A stretch of 64,000 nucleotides of DNA from Streptomyces sp. BV286 (GCF_019090165.1 NZ_JAHRIB010000130.1:1-64000), one strand, 5' to 3'. Shown: positions 25,243 through 33,313, counted from the first letter of the stretch. Notes: generated by a model from the letters alone, not told the origin. Translations and numbers: made by a program.

Positions 25243-25818
25243 ATGTTGATCGTGGAGACCGACTCCGATCCGGCCGTGTGGTTTCACATGCCCCTGCGGG
25301 ACACCAAGGCGGAGTTCGCGCACTGGCTGGGCCTGCAGCTCAAGGCGAACGCCTTGGTCCACCGGCGCCGGCTCACCTGGCGTGAGAAGCGGCGGACGAG
25401 GAAGCTCCTGGAGAGCTCGGCCGTCATGCTGCGCGACAGCGTCAAGGCCGATCAGGCGTTCCTCTTCGGCCCGATGCCGCCACAGGTGTCGCCGCTGGTC
25501 CTCTTCACCAAGCAGTTCGCCTGCGACGAGGAACACAGCCACCGGCATCTGAGCATGTTGGCCGAACCCGACCCCTCAGCCACCAGCCTGCGCGTGGAGA
25601 CGACCCCCTTCGTCTCGTCCCACTTCGGCGAGGGCCTGCGCTGCGTGCGCAGTTGGACCCGCCCGGACGGCGGCCCGATCATGTACGTCGCCTACGCCTG
25701 GAACGACGCGGCCCGCGACATCGACCTGGTCCTCAAAGGCCACTACGACGACCCCGAGATCCTCGAAGCCTCCTTGGAGGCCATCGACGACTTCGCCAGA
25801 AGCATTTGGATCGCCTGA
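25243..25818 (+). CDS. Island-specific protein of unknown function, type 1
   Basis: A 191-residue soluble protein. The N-terminal half has a charged helix (LTWREKRRTRKLLESSAVML). The C-terminal half is a beta-rich unit (IMYVAYAWNDAARDIDLVLKGHYDDPE) ending with a short helix and ARSIWIA. The end resembles those of the products at 28997 and 34385 (AASVRLV and ARSLAIWIP), and all three sit in the same kind of module, so I treat them as one loose family. It starts at ATG 25243. No known domain is recognised; an immunity or adaptor role is only inferred from position. Confidence 0.6.
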   Translation: MLIVETDSDPAVWFHMPLRDTKAEFAHWLGLQLKANALVHRRRLTWREKRRTRKLLESSAVMLRDSVKADQAFLFGPMPPQVSPLVLFTKQFACDEEHSHRHLSMLAEPDPSATSLRVETTPFVSSHFGEGLRCVRSWTRPDGGPIMYVAYAWNDAARDIDLVLKGHYDDPEILEASLEAIDDFARSIWIA

Positions 25819-25874
25819 AAAGACTCCGCGGACACTCGCACACGCGGACCGGGAAACCCTTGGGGGACTACGAC

Positions 25875-26522
25875 ATGGCAGGGTCGGCCAAACCCCGTCG
25901 GCGGAGGGCGGCCGCCCCTTCGCTGCGGTACGAGCATCGCCCGGGCAAGCGGTCCAGGAGCAACGAGCAGGGTTCCGGAAAGGGCGAGAAGGCCTTCGGG
26001 TGTCTCCTCTTTCTGTCCTTCACCGCCTTGGTCGTCCTGCTCGCCGTTGCGGACATGTTCTGGGGCGACGAAACCTGGGAATGGTCGGCCGACACGTGGC
26101 CTGGTGGCGCATACAGCTTCGCGGCCTTCCTGGGGGCGTTGGTGCCGTGCGTGGCGACGCTCTTCGTGATGTCGGCATCCCGTACGAAGTGGAAGTCCTG
26201 GAAGTCGCACAAGGCCCGGTCGTTCGGCTTCACGCTGCTGGCCGTCATGTGCGGCGCGGCGATGCTGCAGCTCGTGTCGCTGATCTACAACGCCCAGAAC
26301 ACCGGCAAGTGGGGCCGCGGCCGGGACCGCTCCCCCAGCTGGGTCTTCAGCAACTACCCCTGGCTGTGGGCGGTCGGCCTGTCGTCGACCATTGTCATGG
26401 CAGCGCTGCTGATCACCTGGGCCGTGGCACGCCACAAGCGCAAATCGGCCACCACTGACGCTGCCGACGCAGACGCCCACGGCGGTACTGGCGCCGCCAT
26501 CTCCACGCTCGAACCGAATTGA
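25875..26522 (+). CDS. Four-helix membrane protein of the secretion island
   Basis: A 215-residue integral membrane protein with a long basic N-terminus (about 45 residues). Four hydrophobic segments follow: FGCLLFLSFTALVVLLAVADMF, AYSFAAFLGALVPCVATLFVM, SFGFTLLAVMCGAAMLQLVSLIY, and AVGLSSTIVMAALLITWAVA. The loop between 1 and 2 is W-rich. The start is ATG at 25875 with GGGGGA upstream. A smaller membrane protein stands at the matching place in the module at 31613 (33314), and a leftward one at 29579. Function unknown. Confidence 0.72.
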   Translation: MAGSAKPRRRRAAAPSLRYEHRPGKRSRSNEQGSGKGEKAFGCLLFLSFTALVVLLAVADMFWGDETWEWSADTWPGGAYSFAAFLGALVPCVATLFVMSASRTKWKSWKSHKARSFGFTLLAVMCGAAMLQLVSLIYNAQNTGKWGRGRDRSPSWVFSNYPWLWAVGLSSTIVMAALLITWAVARHKRKSATTDAADADAHGGTGAAISTLEPN

Positions 26523-26549
26523 CGCCGTTTGTCGCCTCTCGCGGAGAAG

Positions 26550-26563
26550 TTCGCAGTGGCGAA
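26550..26563. promoter_or_regulatory. Palindrome TTCGC-N4-GCGAA, site 2
   Basis: TTCGCAGTGGCGAA lies 32 bases before the ATG at 26595. With site 1 it shares GAAGTTCGC on the left, GCGAAA on the right, a C-rich stretch, and a downstream GCGTCG or ACGTCG. The gene behind it has no clear ribosome binding site, so transcription may begin near the start codon and the palindrome would overlap the promoter. Confidence 0.5.
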
Positions 26564-26594
26564 AACCCGCTCCTCACGACTAGCGTCGGTCGGC

Positions 26595-27275
26595 ATGCGA
26601 CAGACCGTACCGGCCGACCGGACCACCGATGGCGAGAACGTCTTCGGCCTGATCACGCCCGAGGACTGGTATCGCATCCCGCTCCAGCCGGCGGAGCAAC
26701 GGGAAGCCTCCGTGAGCGCTTTGATCAAGAGGCAGTTCACTGGTGTCGACGACCAACCGGTACTGCGTCGCCAGGCGGAGGAGCAGTTGCTGGGGGCCGC
26801 CGAGGCAGGCGTGCAGCAAGGCGGCGTGGTGCTCTACCTGTCGTTCCTGGAGGCGGCGGGCATCCCGCTCTCCGCATCCCTGCTGATCTCCCGTGTCCAC
26901 CAGCGGTTCGACAGCCTCGACGCGGTCTCCGCCCTCCGGGGCAAAGGCGAGACGTCGCACGTACGTCTGCCGGCCGCCGGGCGCGCGGCCCGTCGGCGAC
27001 GGTCGGAGCGGACGCGGGAAGCCCGTCGACTGGGCACCGAGTTCGAGGACACCATCGTGGAGTACTTCGTCCCCGTACCGGATCGGGACGAGGTACTCAT
27101 GCTGACCTTCAGCACCCCGCTGGAGCCAATCGCGGACGCGATGGCGGAGCTCTTCGACGCGGTCGCCGGAACTCTGAGCTGGCAGAAGAAGGCTGCGGAG
27201 ACTCAGTCAGGTCGCGCCGATCAGACAACTCAGACGAGTCGAACGACTCAGGAATCACGGGGGCAACAGGGATGA
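26595..27275 (+). CDS. Mog1/PsbP (LpqN)-like protein upstream of a WXG100-like gene
   Basis: A 226-residue protein. The opening LITPEDWYRIPL and the closing unit VPVPDRDEVLMLTFSTPLEPIADAMAELFDAVAGTLSW match the products at 21247 and 33723. The middle has the GVVLYLSFLEAAGIPLSASLLI strand pair. A poorly conserved, Thr/Gln/Ser-rich tail of about 25 residues follows the fold. The stop overlaps the start of the WXG100-like gene (ATGA, 27272-27275), so the two proteins are made together in fixed ratio. That is what one expects of a binding partner or chaperone. ATG at 26595 is the first credible start; an upstream in-frame codon would place the palindrome within the gene. Confidence 0.7.
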   Translation: MRQTVPADRTTDGENVFGLITPEDWYRIPLQPAEQREASVSALIKRQFTGVDDQPVLRRQAEEQLLGAAEAGVQQGGVVLYLSFLEAAGIPLSASLLISRVHQRFDSLDAVSALRGKGETSHVRLPAAGRAARRRRSERTREARRLGTEFEDTIVEYFVPVPDRDEVLMLTFSTPLEPIADAMAELFDAVAGTLSWQKKAAETQSGRADQTTQTSRTTQESRGQQG

Positions 27276-27604
27276 CCGAGGGGCGGCTCAGGGTCTCCAC
27301 CGAGGATCTGCGCACGGCCGGGGTGGGACTGCGGACGGTGGCCACGGAGTTGGAAGGGCTCGACAAGCTCCTGGACGCCTACGACCGGCGGACGGTCGGG
27401 CACAAGCTGTTGCAGGAGCGGCTGCAGGAGTTCTCCGACGGCTGGAACGACAACCGCGAGAAGATGATCGAGGAGATCAAGGGCCTCGGCGAGGTGGCCA
27501 AGACGGCGGGCGAGGCGTACACCCAGATCGACGACGAGCTCTACAAGGCGCTCGTCGGCGAGAAGAACGGCAAGGGCAAGAACACCGGCAAGGACAAGAA
27601 ATGA
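27272..27604 (+). CDS. WXG100-like protein
   Basis: A 110-residue two-helix protein. Trp58 in SDGWNDNRE marks the turn. The second helix ends AYTQIDDELYKAL, which contains the YxxxD/E signature of type VII export (Y, three residues, D). A Lys/Gly-rich tail follows. It is translationally coupled to both neighbours: upstream ATGA with the LpqN-like gene, downstream ATGA with the large carrier (27601-27604). The strict order resembles operons in which a WXG100 protein dimerises with the helical head of a larger substrate. Length and pattern fit the family well; the partner is inferred. Confidence 0.82.
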   Translation: MTEGRLRVSTEDLRTAGVGLRTVATELEGLDKLLDAYDRRTVGHKLLQERLQEFSDGWNDNREKMIEEIKGLGEVAKTAGEAYTQIDDELYKALVGEKNGKGKNTGKDKK

Positions 27605-28989
27605 CGCGCCCCGCCGACCACCGCTGGGAGGTGCTGGGTGAGAGCGAGGACCCGGTACCGGGTGACGTGTACGACCTCACCGCGCTCGCCAAGCGGTTCA
27701 CGGCCACGGCGAAGACCATCTCGGACTCCGCCGCCGCGCTGCGCCGTCTCGGGGACCAGAAGAGCTGGGACTCCAAGGCGGGCCGGGAGTTCGCCGAGAA
27801 GGCCGACGACACCGCGAAGACCGTGAGCAAGGCACACGGCCGCTACGAAGAGGCCGGCGCCGCGCTGAAGGAGTACCACACCGAACTCACCACGATCCAG
27901 GACGAGGCGGACGGGCTGCTCAGCCAGGCCGAGACGAAGAGCGGCGATCTCACCACCGCAAAGTCCAAGGCCGACAGCCCGCCCAAGGACACCGACAAGG
28001 CCGGGCAGAAGACGCTCGACACCGCGGTCACGACCCTCCAGGGCGATCTGGCCGAGCTGCGCGGCAAACTCTCCACGCTCAAGGGCCGTCACAACACGGC
28101 GGGCAATACCGCCGCCAAGCGCATTCACAAGATCACCGAGGGTGACGACCTCAACGACTCGTGGCTGGACGAGCTGCGCGACACCCTGAACATCGTCGCC
28201 GACATCGCGGGAGCCGTCGCCGCCGTCTGCGGGTTGGTGGCACTGCTTGTCGGCTGGATTCCGATCATCGGGCAGGCGATCGCCGGCGTCCTGGGCACCA
28301 TCGCTCTGATCGCGACCGCCATCTCCCTCGTCTGCCACCTGCTGCTCGCCATCAACGGCGACGGGTCGTGGGGAGACGTCGCCATGGACGTACTGGGGCT
28401 CGCGACCTTCGGGCTCGGACGCGTCTTCTCCGCCGGTGCCAAGCTCGCCGCCACGGCCGGCCGCAGCCGGGTGTGGACGGCGGCGACCCAGTACGTACGC
28501 GGATGGAACCCGACCCTCGGCTCTGCGGCCCGGCGGGCCCTGGTCGTGGAGATGGTCGGAGCGCGAGCCGGTGCCACCGGGGCCGCCGCCGCGCCCAACG
28601 TGAGCCTGGGCGCCGCGTTCAGAGGCCTGCCGCGTTCCTTCGCCGACGACCTCAGCACGGTCCGGGGCAACTGGAGGGACCTGTTCAAGGGCAGTGACAA
28701 CCTCGCGGCATTCCGCGACGCCTGGAACGCGGGTGGCATACGCGGCTTCGGCAGCATGTACGCGGGGCCGGGGATGGTCGACGAGCTGGCCCGCATCAAG
28801 AACATCGACCCCGCGGACCTGAACTTCGTCGGCACACCCGACGCTTTCAGGCAGGCCATGCAGTACAACTCGTGGGCGATCGGGGCAACGAGTACCGCAG
28901 CGGTCGCGGACGCCAAGAGCTTCATCGGGCTCTTCGGAGACCCGGACATCGATGTGACCGGCCCCGATGCGTCACTGGCCGGAAGGTAG
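27601..28989 (+). CDS. Large membrane carrier with LXG-like head, no toxin tip
   Basis: A 462-residue protein. The head (WEVLGESEDPVPGDVYDL) matches the first residues of the Rhs toxin (WHVLDLEKDPTPGDPDRV) and of the carrier at 31963 (WHPLREGDPVPGDPEGV). About 150 residues of coiled-coil-like helices follow, then a hydrophobic cluster (about residues 198-247) with a GWIPIIGQAIAGVLGTIALIA core. The tail of about 200 residues has no motif I know (FGSMYAGPGMVDELARIKNIDP). It could be an effector with an unknown activity or a degenerate carrier. It is coupled by ATGA to the WXG100-like gene. The protein it most resembles is the N-terminal third of the Rhs protein. Confidence 0.72.
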   Translation: MTRPADHRWEVLGESEDPVPGDVYDLTALAKRFTATAKTISDSAAALRRLGDQKSWDSKAGREFAEKADDTAKTVSKAHGRYEEAGAALKEYHTELTTIQDEADGLLSQAETKSGDLTTAKSKADSPPKDTDKAGQKTLDTAVTTLQGDLAELRGKLSTLKGRHNTAGNTAAKRIHKITEGDDLNDSWLDELRDTLNIVADIAGAVAAVCGLVALLVGWIPIIGQAIAGVLGTIALIATAISLVCHLLLAINGDGSWGDVAMDVLGLATFGLGRVFSAGAKLAATAGRSRVWTAATQYVRGWNPTLGSAARRALVVEMVGARAGATGAAAAPNVSLGAAFRGLPRSFADDLSTVRGNWRDLFKGSDNLAAFRDAWNAGGIRGFGSMYAGPGMVDELARIKNIDPADLNFVGTPDAFRQAMQYNSWAIGATSTAAVADAKSFIGLFGDPDIDVTGPDASLAGR

Positions 28990-28996
28990 CCCCCGG

Positions 28997-29596
28997 ATGC
29001 ACACCGCAGACACGGCTTCCGCGGACTGGCACCAGTGCCGAGTCACGTTGCCCGCACCGCACAACTGGATCGTTCTCGATCTCACCGTCCGAGCACCGGA
29101 CACGTGGGCACAGTCCGTGGCCGAGGAGCACTTCACGGCTGACGTACCCGCTGAACGGTGCACGGCGTTCGCGGAGGACGTGCTCTGGTACTGGAATGTG
29201 GCGAGGCGCCAGCAGGCACTGTGCGCAGCGCTCCACACGCCTCCGGACAGTGGGGTCGTCGCGTTCTACTCCGTACGGGAGTTGAGCATCCCGTCGGAGT
29301 CACTGCGCGTGGACGCGTTGCGCGCCGAGGCCGAGCGCGCCGAGGGACCGTACTTCAGGCCTCCGGACATCACCGAAGTCGAGCTTCCCCTGGGTGCCGC
29401 GCTACGGGTGCACCGTCTGGAGCCAACCGCTCCCGAGTCCGCCGGCGGGTCGGTGCTGGAAGGCGTGGCCCACTACGTCCTGCCCCGGGCGCACTCCACA
29501 GCCCTGGAGTGCCGACTCCTCTGGAAAGGCATGGGGCTCGGCGAGGAACTCGCCAAGATCGCCGACGAGCTGGCGGCATCAGTCCGTCTTGTCTGA
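28997..29596 (+). CDS. Island-specific protein of unknown function, type 1
   Basis: A 199-residue soluble protein directly after the carrier (7 bases). The N-terminus opens with a short strand (CRVTLPAPHNWIVLDL), and the end is HSTALECRLLWKGMGLGEELAKIADELAASVRLV. The W-with-proline opening and strand-helix end recall the Mog1/PsbP-like pattern, and the same place in the next module is taken by the product at 34385. The position right behind a putative effector is the usual place of an immunity gene. No firm family assignment. The 3' end overlaps the convergent gene at 29579 by 18 bases. Confidence 0.6.
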   Translation: MHTADTASADWHQCRVTLPAPHNWIVLDLTVRAPDTWAQSVAEEHFTADVPAERCTAFAEDVLWYWNVARRQQALCAALHTPPDSGVVAFYSVRELSIPSESLRVDALRAEAERAEGPYFRPPDITEVELPLGAALRVHRLEPTAPESAGGSVLEGVAHYVLPRAHSTALECRLLWKGMGLGEELAKIADELAASVRLV

Positions 29597-30130
29597 ACCG
29601 CCCCGAACACGTGAGTTCAGGCGCAGCCCTCCCAGGGTCCCGAGGCCGAACCGCTCCCAGGGAAGCAGCGCCACAGGGGCCCAGCTGAAGCCGACGGCAA
29701 AGAAGCTCAGCAGGGTGGTGAGCCACTCGGGAAGGATCCAGCCGAGCTGGGCGGCGAGCAGCGAGACAACAACCAGGTAGACGCTGAACACGACGATGGC
29801 GAAGGCCTTGAACAGGGCTTCACCCGGTCCGAGCCTGGGCTTCTCCTCAGTACCCCGGACCGCCGCGAAGGCGAGCAGGGGCAGCATCAGACCCAGCAGG
29901 CCACCCATGCCGATACCGCCGATGCCCACGGCGTTCCGTCCGTCATCGGGGACCGCTGGCGACATGAACGAGTCGTCGGCCAGGCCGATGGTCAGGGCGA
30001 CGCCCGCATAGGCGCCGAGTGTCATGGTCGCCAGGACGAGCAGCAGCCCCGCACCGAACGCGATGTTTCCTGCCGTCGACCGCCGCGGACTCTGCGCCCG
30101 GGGCTCCCCGGCCCCTGATCCAACAGACAT
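29579..30130 (-). CDS. Multi-pass membrane protein of unknown function
   Basis: A 183-residue protein with four hydrophobic segments. They are IAFGAGLLLVLATMTLGAYAGVALTI, a Gly-rich GIGGIGMGGLLGLMLPLLAFAAV, FKAFAIVVFSVYLVVVSLLAAQLGWIL, and LTTLLSFFAVGFSWAPVALLPW. The Gly-rich segment would be flexible or tightly packed. ATG at 30130 is chosen because GGGAG lies 5 bases upstream. It converges on and overlaps the gene at 28997. The function is unknown, and it may be unrelated to the rightward module. Confidence 0.65.
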   Translation of the reverse strand: MSVGSGAGEPRAQSPRRSTAGNIAFGAGLLLVLATMTLGAYAGVALTIGLADDSFMSPAVPDDGRNAVGIGGIGMGGLLGLMLPLLAFAAVRGTEEKPRLGPGEALFKAFAIVVFSVYLVVVSLLAAQLGWILPEWLTTLLSFFAVGFSWAPVALLPWERFGLGTLGGLRLNSRVRGGSDKTD

Positions 30131-30316
30131 GGACTCTCCCATTCCTCGCGGGGTCCGGACGAGGATAACCGGCTGGGTGGACGAACGGAGGAGCGCCCGG
30201 CACGGCTCCTCCGACCGTGAAAGACGGGCCCGCCGACTCCCCGAGTCGGGAAAAGGCGGCCCCGGCACGCGTGTGCCGGGCCCGCGTGCACCCGGCCCGC
30301 GTCAGCTCGCGGCTCG

Positions 30317-30709
30317 TCAGCGGTTCAGATCCATGATTCCGGCGCCGAGCCCTTCGTAGGCCTCAGGCACAACGGTGGCGACGAGCGCCCCCTCGGGGAG
30401 CATGTGGCTCGGCCGCGACGCGTGCACGGCAGCACCGACGCCGAAGGGGACTCCGCCGCGGCACAGATCGGCGATGGTCACAGCCATCGCGTAGTCGTCG
30501 TCGATCACATGCAGTACGTCGACCAGCAGGCCCGCATGACCGACGATGCCGGTGCGTTCGCGCTCAGCTTCGAGGAGACAGAGGACGGGCACCCACAGGC
30601 GCACGTCGCCACTGGCCGATGCCGCGTAGATGAGGCCGGAGACCTGCTTGTTGCCTCCCATCGCGAGGAGGGTCGAGGTGTCGAGGACGTAGTGCTCGGT
30701 CTCGCTCAA
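30317..30709 (-). CDS. PIN-domain-like toxin of a type II toxin-antitoxin pair
   Basis: A 130-residue protein starting YVLDTSTLLAM, the PIN-type first acidic motif (Asp9). Glu in CLLEAERER and Asp in DYAMAVTIADL occupy the positions of later acidic ligands. The C-terminal acidic motif is weak (GALVATVVPE), so nuclease activity is uncertain. It follows an antitoxin-like gene with an ATGA overlap (30706-30709). This layout is that of VapBC-type operons. The cellular target cannot be read from sequence. Confidence 0.72.
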   Translation of the reverse strand: MSETEHYVLDTSTLLAMGGNKQVSGLIYAASASGDVRLWVPVLCLLEAERERTGIVGHAGLLVDVLHVIDDDYAMAVTIADLCRGGVPFGVGAAVHASRPSHMLPEGALVATVVPEAYEGLGAGIMDLNR

Positions 30710-30987
30710 GAGGACGACTCCGCCTCAGGAAGGGCGGCCCGGTGTGCGGCGGTGGCCTCACGCATCTTGCGGCGCATCTCGGCGGACTCCTCGTCCGTCA
30801 CGTAGTGCCCGAACCGCTCGGCGAGCAGGGCCCGCGTGCGGTCGGCCCGCTCCCTGATCTGGTCAGGGGTCAGCGTCTGAGCAGCTATGTCCTGCATGAG
30901 GGCCCGAAGGCTGGTGCCACGCGCTTCGGCCACGGCGGCCAACTGGTCACGGACTTCGGCGGGCACACGGATCATGACATCGGCCAT
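30706..30987 (-). CDS. Ribbon-helix-helix-type antitoxin
   Basis: A 93-residue protein. The first 50 residues (MADVMIRVPAEVRDQLAAVAEARGTSLRALM) fit a short beta strand plus two helices of the MetJ/Arc class, so the protein should bind DNA as a dimer. The C-terminal part is charged and helical and would wrap the toxin. ATG at 30987 is the start; a longer in-frame extension exists but is ruled out by the perfect palindrome 8 bases upstream, which overlaps it. It is first in a two-gene operon with the PIN protein. Confidence 0.75.
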   Translation of the reverse strand: MADVMIRVPAEVRDQLAAVAEARGTSLRALMQDIAAQTLTPDQIRERADRTRALLAERFGHYVTDEESAEMRRKMREATAAHRAALPEAESSS

Positions 30988-30994
30988 GGAGTGA

Positions 30995-31011
30995 GTATAC
31001 GTGGCGTATAC
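30995..31011. promoter_or_regulatory. 17-bp palindromic operator of the toxin-antitoxin operon
   Basis: GTATACG-TGG-CGTATAC is a perfect 7-bp inverted repeat with a 3-base centre, ending 7 bases before the antitoxin ATG on the opposite side. Its AT-rich arms stand out in 70 percent GC DNA. This is the usual place for autorepression by antitoxin/toxin complexes. Confidence 0.75.
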
Positions 31012-31262
31012 GCCTGCGGGGATGCGCGGCGACATCCGTAGCTCTCGCGAAGTGTCACCGCCATGCCGTACTCCCGGCGCCTCCACCAGCCCTCAGGGCC
31101 GGGCATCCACTCGGCCGCGATCAGGACACGACGGGGTGGACGATTTGCTCCACCGAGCCGCAATTGCCCATGCTGCGAAAGCAATCCCACCTGGCGATGC
31201 CGCTAGCCCCACCGATACCGTCAGTCACTCCGGCTGCAGTCTTGCCCTACCGGGAGTCGACC

Positions 31263-31598
31263 ATGGATCGCTGCGCTTTGCCCGTTGCTACGGCACTCAC
31301 TACGACCGCAGCCGCAGCCGCAGCCGCAGCCGCAGCCGCTCCAGGCAACTCGGGATCAACGCCGACGACTCCGTCGACAAGGGCAGTGCCGAGAGGGCCG
31401 ACCAGACCACTCCCTGCGGCAACGATGTCTCCACTCACTCGAAGACGGCCCGGACAACTTCAAGGCCTCCAGCCGCCCGAGAGAACACCGGGGCAGGCCC
31501 AACAGGGAACAGGACACCCTCCCAGCCGCGCCTTGAGACGGCTCTGGGCATCGCGATGCACCGAGCATTTCGTCACGACCGGAACCGTAAATCCCTGA
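31263..31598 (+). pseudogene. Decayed copy of the lipoprotein gene, lipobox lost to a repeat
   Basis: DNA from about 31275 (TTTGCCCGTTGCT) to the CGACCGCAGCC at 31303-31313 matches the signal-peptide codons of the lipoprotein at 23263. There the sequence goes on to code LLLTAC. Here it is replaced by five GCAGCC units, giving a run of alanines and no lipobox Cys. The frame continues to 31598, but the composition becomes non-protein-like (Arg/Pro/Thr) and other frames are equally open. It lies just before the WXG100-like gene at 31613, where the corresponding module at 23263 has its intact lipoprotein. Confidence 0.65.
31308..31337. repeat. GCAGCC hexanucleotide, five copies
   Basis: Five perfect units of GCAGCC plus a partial sixth. 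The intact paralogous gene has a single CGACCGCAGCC at the same place, so the repeat arose by expansion inside the old signal-peptide codons. Confidence 0.85.
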
Positions 31599-31612
31599 GA
31601 TCGGCATAAGAA

Positions 31613-31906
31613 ATGTCCAAATCCGACTTGGTTGTCGACTTCGACCTGCTCGACAAATCAGTCAAACAACTCGACGCGATTCAGCGTGAGTTCAAGAACC
31701 TCGGCGAGTGGAAGGATGACATCAAGTCGGTCGTGGGAGCTCCTGCGCTGAAGGAAGTAATGACCGATTTCATCGACAACTGGGACGACAACCGAAAGAG
31801 CTTGCTCGATTCGCTGGAAACCGTCGGGAAACTGGTGGAGGGGACTCGGGACGCGTTCAAGAAGCTCGACGACGATCTGGTCAAGGCTGGAAAAGGGAAA
31901 GGGTAG
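31613..31906 (+). CDS. WXG100-like protein
   Basis: A 97-residue two-helix protein. Trp57 lies in DFIDNWDDNRKS, and the second helix ends AFKKLDDDLVKAG, again with Phe in place of Tyr in the export signature. No LpqN-like gene stands in front of it here; instead the relic of a lipoprotein does, and the LpqN-like gene follows later at 33723. Codon use is less GC-extreme than in neighbours (AAA, TTG and TCA codons), suggesting later arrival. It is followed after 56 bases by a carrier with the same head as the Rhs protein. Confidence 0.8.
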   Translation: MSKSDLVVDFDLLDKSVKQLDAIQREFKNLGEWKDDIKSVVGAPALKEVMTDFIDNWDDNRKSLLDSLETVGKLVEGTRDAFKKLDDDLVKAGKGKG

Positions 31907-31962
31907 CCCACCCTGCACCCAAGTAAATCGGCGTATCTTTTTGTCTGTCACATGGGGGAAGA

Positions 31963-33300
31963 ATGGCAAGGCCGAAGGACTGGCATCCACTTCGCGAGGG
32001 TGATCCCGTGCCAGGCGATCCCGAGGGGGTCCGTGGCCAGGTAAAGCACATGAAGAAGATCGCCGAGTACCTGCGCACGCAGGCTGCTGCGCTCACCTCC
32101 ATGGCCGAAGCCGACAACCTCAAGGGAAAATACGCTGAAAAGCTGGGCGAAGAGGCTCGTGGCCTGGGACGAAAACTCGACGAGGCGGAGGACCGATACC
32201 GTGAGGTGAAGGGACACCTTTCCAGCTGGGCCGATGAACTGGAAGAGCTGCAGCGGAAGGCGGACAAGGCACTTGCCGATGCCCAGGACGCCCAGCGCAC
32301 CATCGACCGTCACGAAACGCAAGGCAGCGACAGAGCAGCCTCGGACAAGAAGAATGAGGAAGGCGGCGGATCGCCGGAAGAGAATCCTGAACTCAAACAG
32401 GCCAAGGAGGACTTGGAGGACGCACGAAAGCGGCTCAACACAACAGCTGGTGACTACGACGAGCGTGCCGGCCACTTCGCGGGCAAAATAAGATCGTCGA
32501 TCGACGACGACATGAAGGACAGCTGGTGGAATGACGTAAAAGGGTGGGTCGCCGACGCCGAATGGCTCGACAAGGTCGCCGACTGGGCAAGTTGGGCGGC
32601 AACACTCGTCGGCATCGCCGCCATGTTCTTCCCTTTCCTCGGCCCTTTGGCGCTGGCTCTGACCGCGGTCGTGGCTCTCATCCACCTCGCGCAGGCACTC
32701 ACCGGGAACGGCTCATGGTTCGACGTCATCATGGACATCGGCGCACTCAAGATGGCACGAAACGGAGTCAAAGCGGCCAAGGCCGTCAAGGCCCTTCAGG
32801 AGAGTTCCCGCAAGGCAGCGGCAGGATTGGCCAAGGACAAAGCCAAGTCTCAAGCGGCACAGGCCAATGCAGGGGCACGGAAGACGGCGGTCCGCAATGA
32901 GCGGAAGCGCGGTGGCACGTCAAGCAAGAACCGCGAGGCTGCCAGGGCACGTCGCTTGCGCATGGAGGGACAGAACCGCAGCGCCGGCAAGAGCGCGTCC
33001 GATGACGTACGCAACGCCGATATGCCTCAGATCACCCCACAGGAAAAGGCTGGTGCGCTGGGCGACAAGGCCCTCGGCCAACAGATCAAGGACATCAAGA
33101 AGTGGCGGGACGAGTATCCGGACAACAGCACACTCGCCGACAATGCGCGCCAGGCCGAGCGACACAAGGACACGGTTCAGGGATCATGGGCGGTCGCTAC
33201 CGGCCTGGATGCTGCTGACAAGAGCGCGGACTACGTCACGGACGACGGATACAGCAGAATGAAGGACGGCATGACCGCGCCCGTAGGATCGCAATGGTGA
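31963..33300 (+). CDS. Large membrane carrier with LXG-like head
   Basis: A 445-residue protein. The head WHPLREGDPVPGDPEGV is shared with the Rhs protein and the carrier at 27601. Residues 30-190 are coiled coil rich in Lys/Glu/Asp/Ala. A hydrophobic pair at about 212-247 (WASWAATLVGIAAMFFPFLGPLALALTAV) is followed by a very basic region (about 275-350, many Arg/Lys/Ala/Gly) and a short acidic end (DDGYSRMKDG). The basic region could bind nucleic acid or be the start of a former toxin. No catalytic motif is identified. It is probably exported or displayed with the WXG100-like protein just upstream. Confidence 0.7.
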   Translation: MARPKDWHPLREGDPVPGDPEGVRGQVKHMKKIAEYLRTQAAALTSMAEADNLKGKYAEKLGEEARGLGRKLDEAEDRYREVKGHLSSWADELEELQRKADKALADAQDAQRTIDRHETQGSDRAASDKKNEEGGGSPEENPELKQAKEDLEDARKRLNTTAGDYDERAGHFAGKIRSSIDDDMKDSWWNDVKGWVADAEWLDKVADWASWAATLVGIAAMFFPFLGPLALALTAVVALIHLAQALTGNGSWFDVIMDIGALKMARNGVKAAKAVKALQESSRKAAAGLAKDKAKSQAAQANAGARKTAVRNERKRGGTSSKNREAARARRLRMEGQNRSAGKSASDDVRNADMPQITPQEKAGALGDKALGQQIKDIKKWRDEYPDNSTLADNARQAERHKDTVQGSWAVATGLDAADKSADYVTDDGYSRMKDGMTAPVGSQW

Positions 33301-33313
33301 AGGAAGCCCACAG

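Noticed and set aside
26529..26594. An earlier TTG start for the LpqN-like gene at 26595
   Set aside because: It would place the TTCGC palindrome inside the coding region, and it lacks a ribosome binding site.
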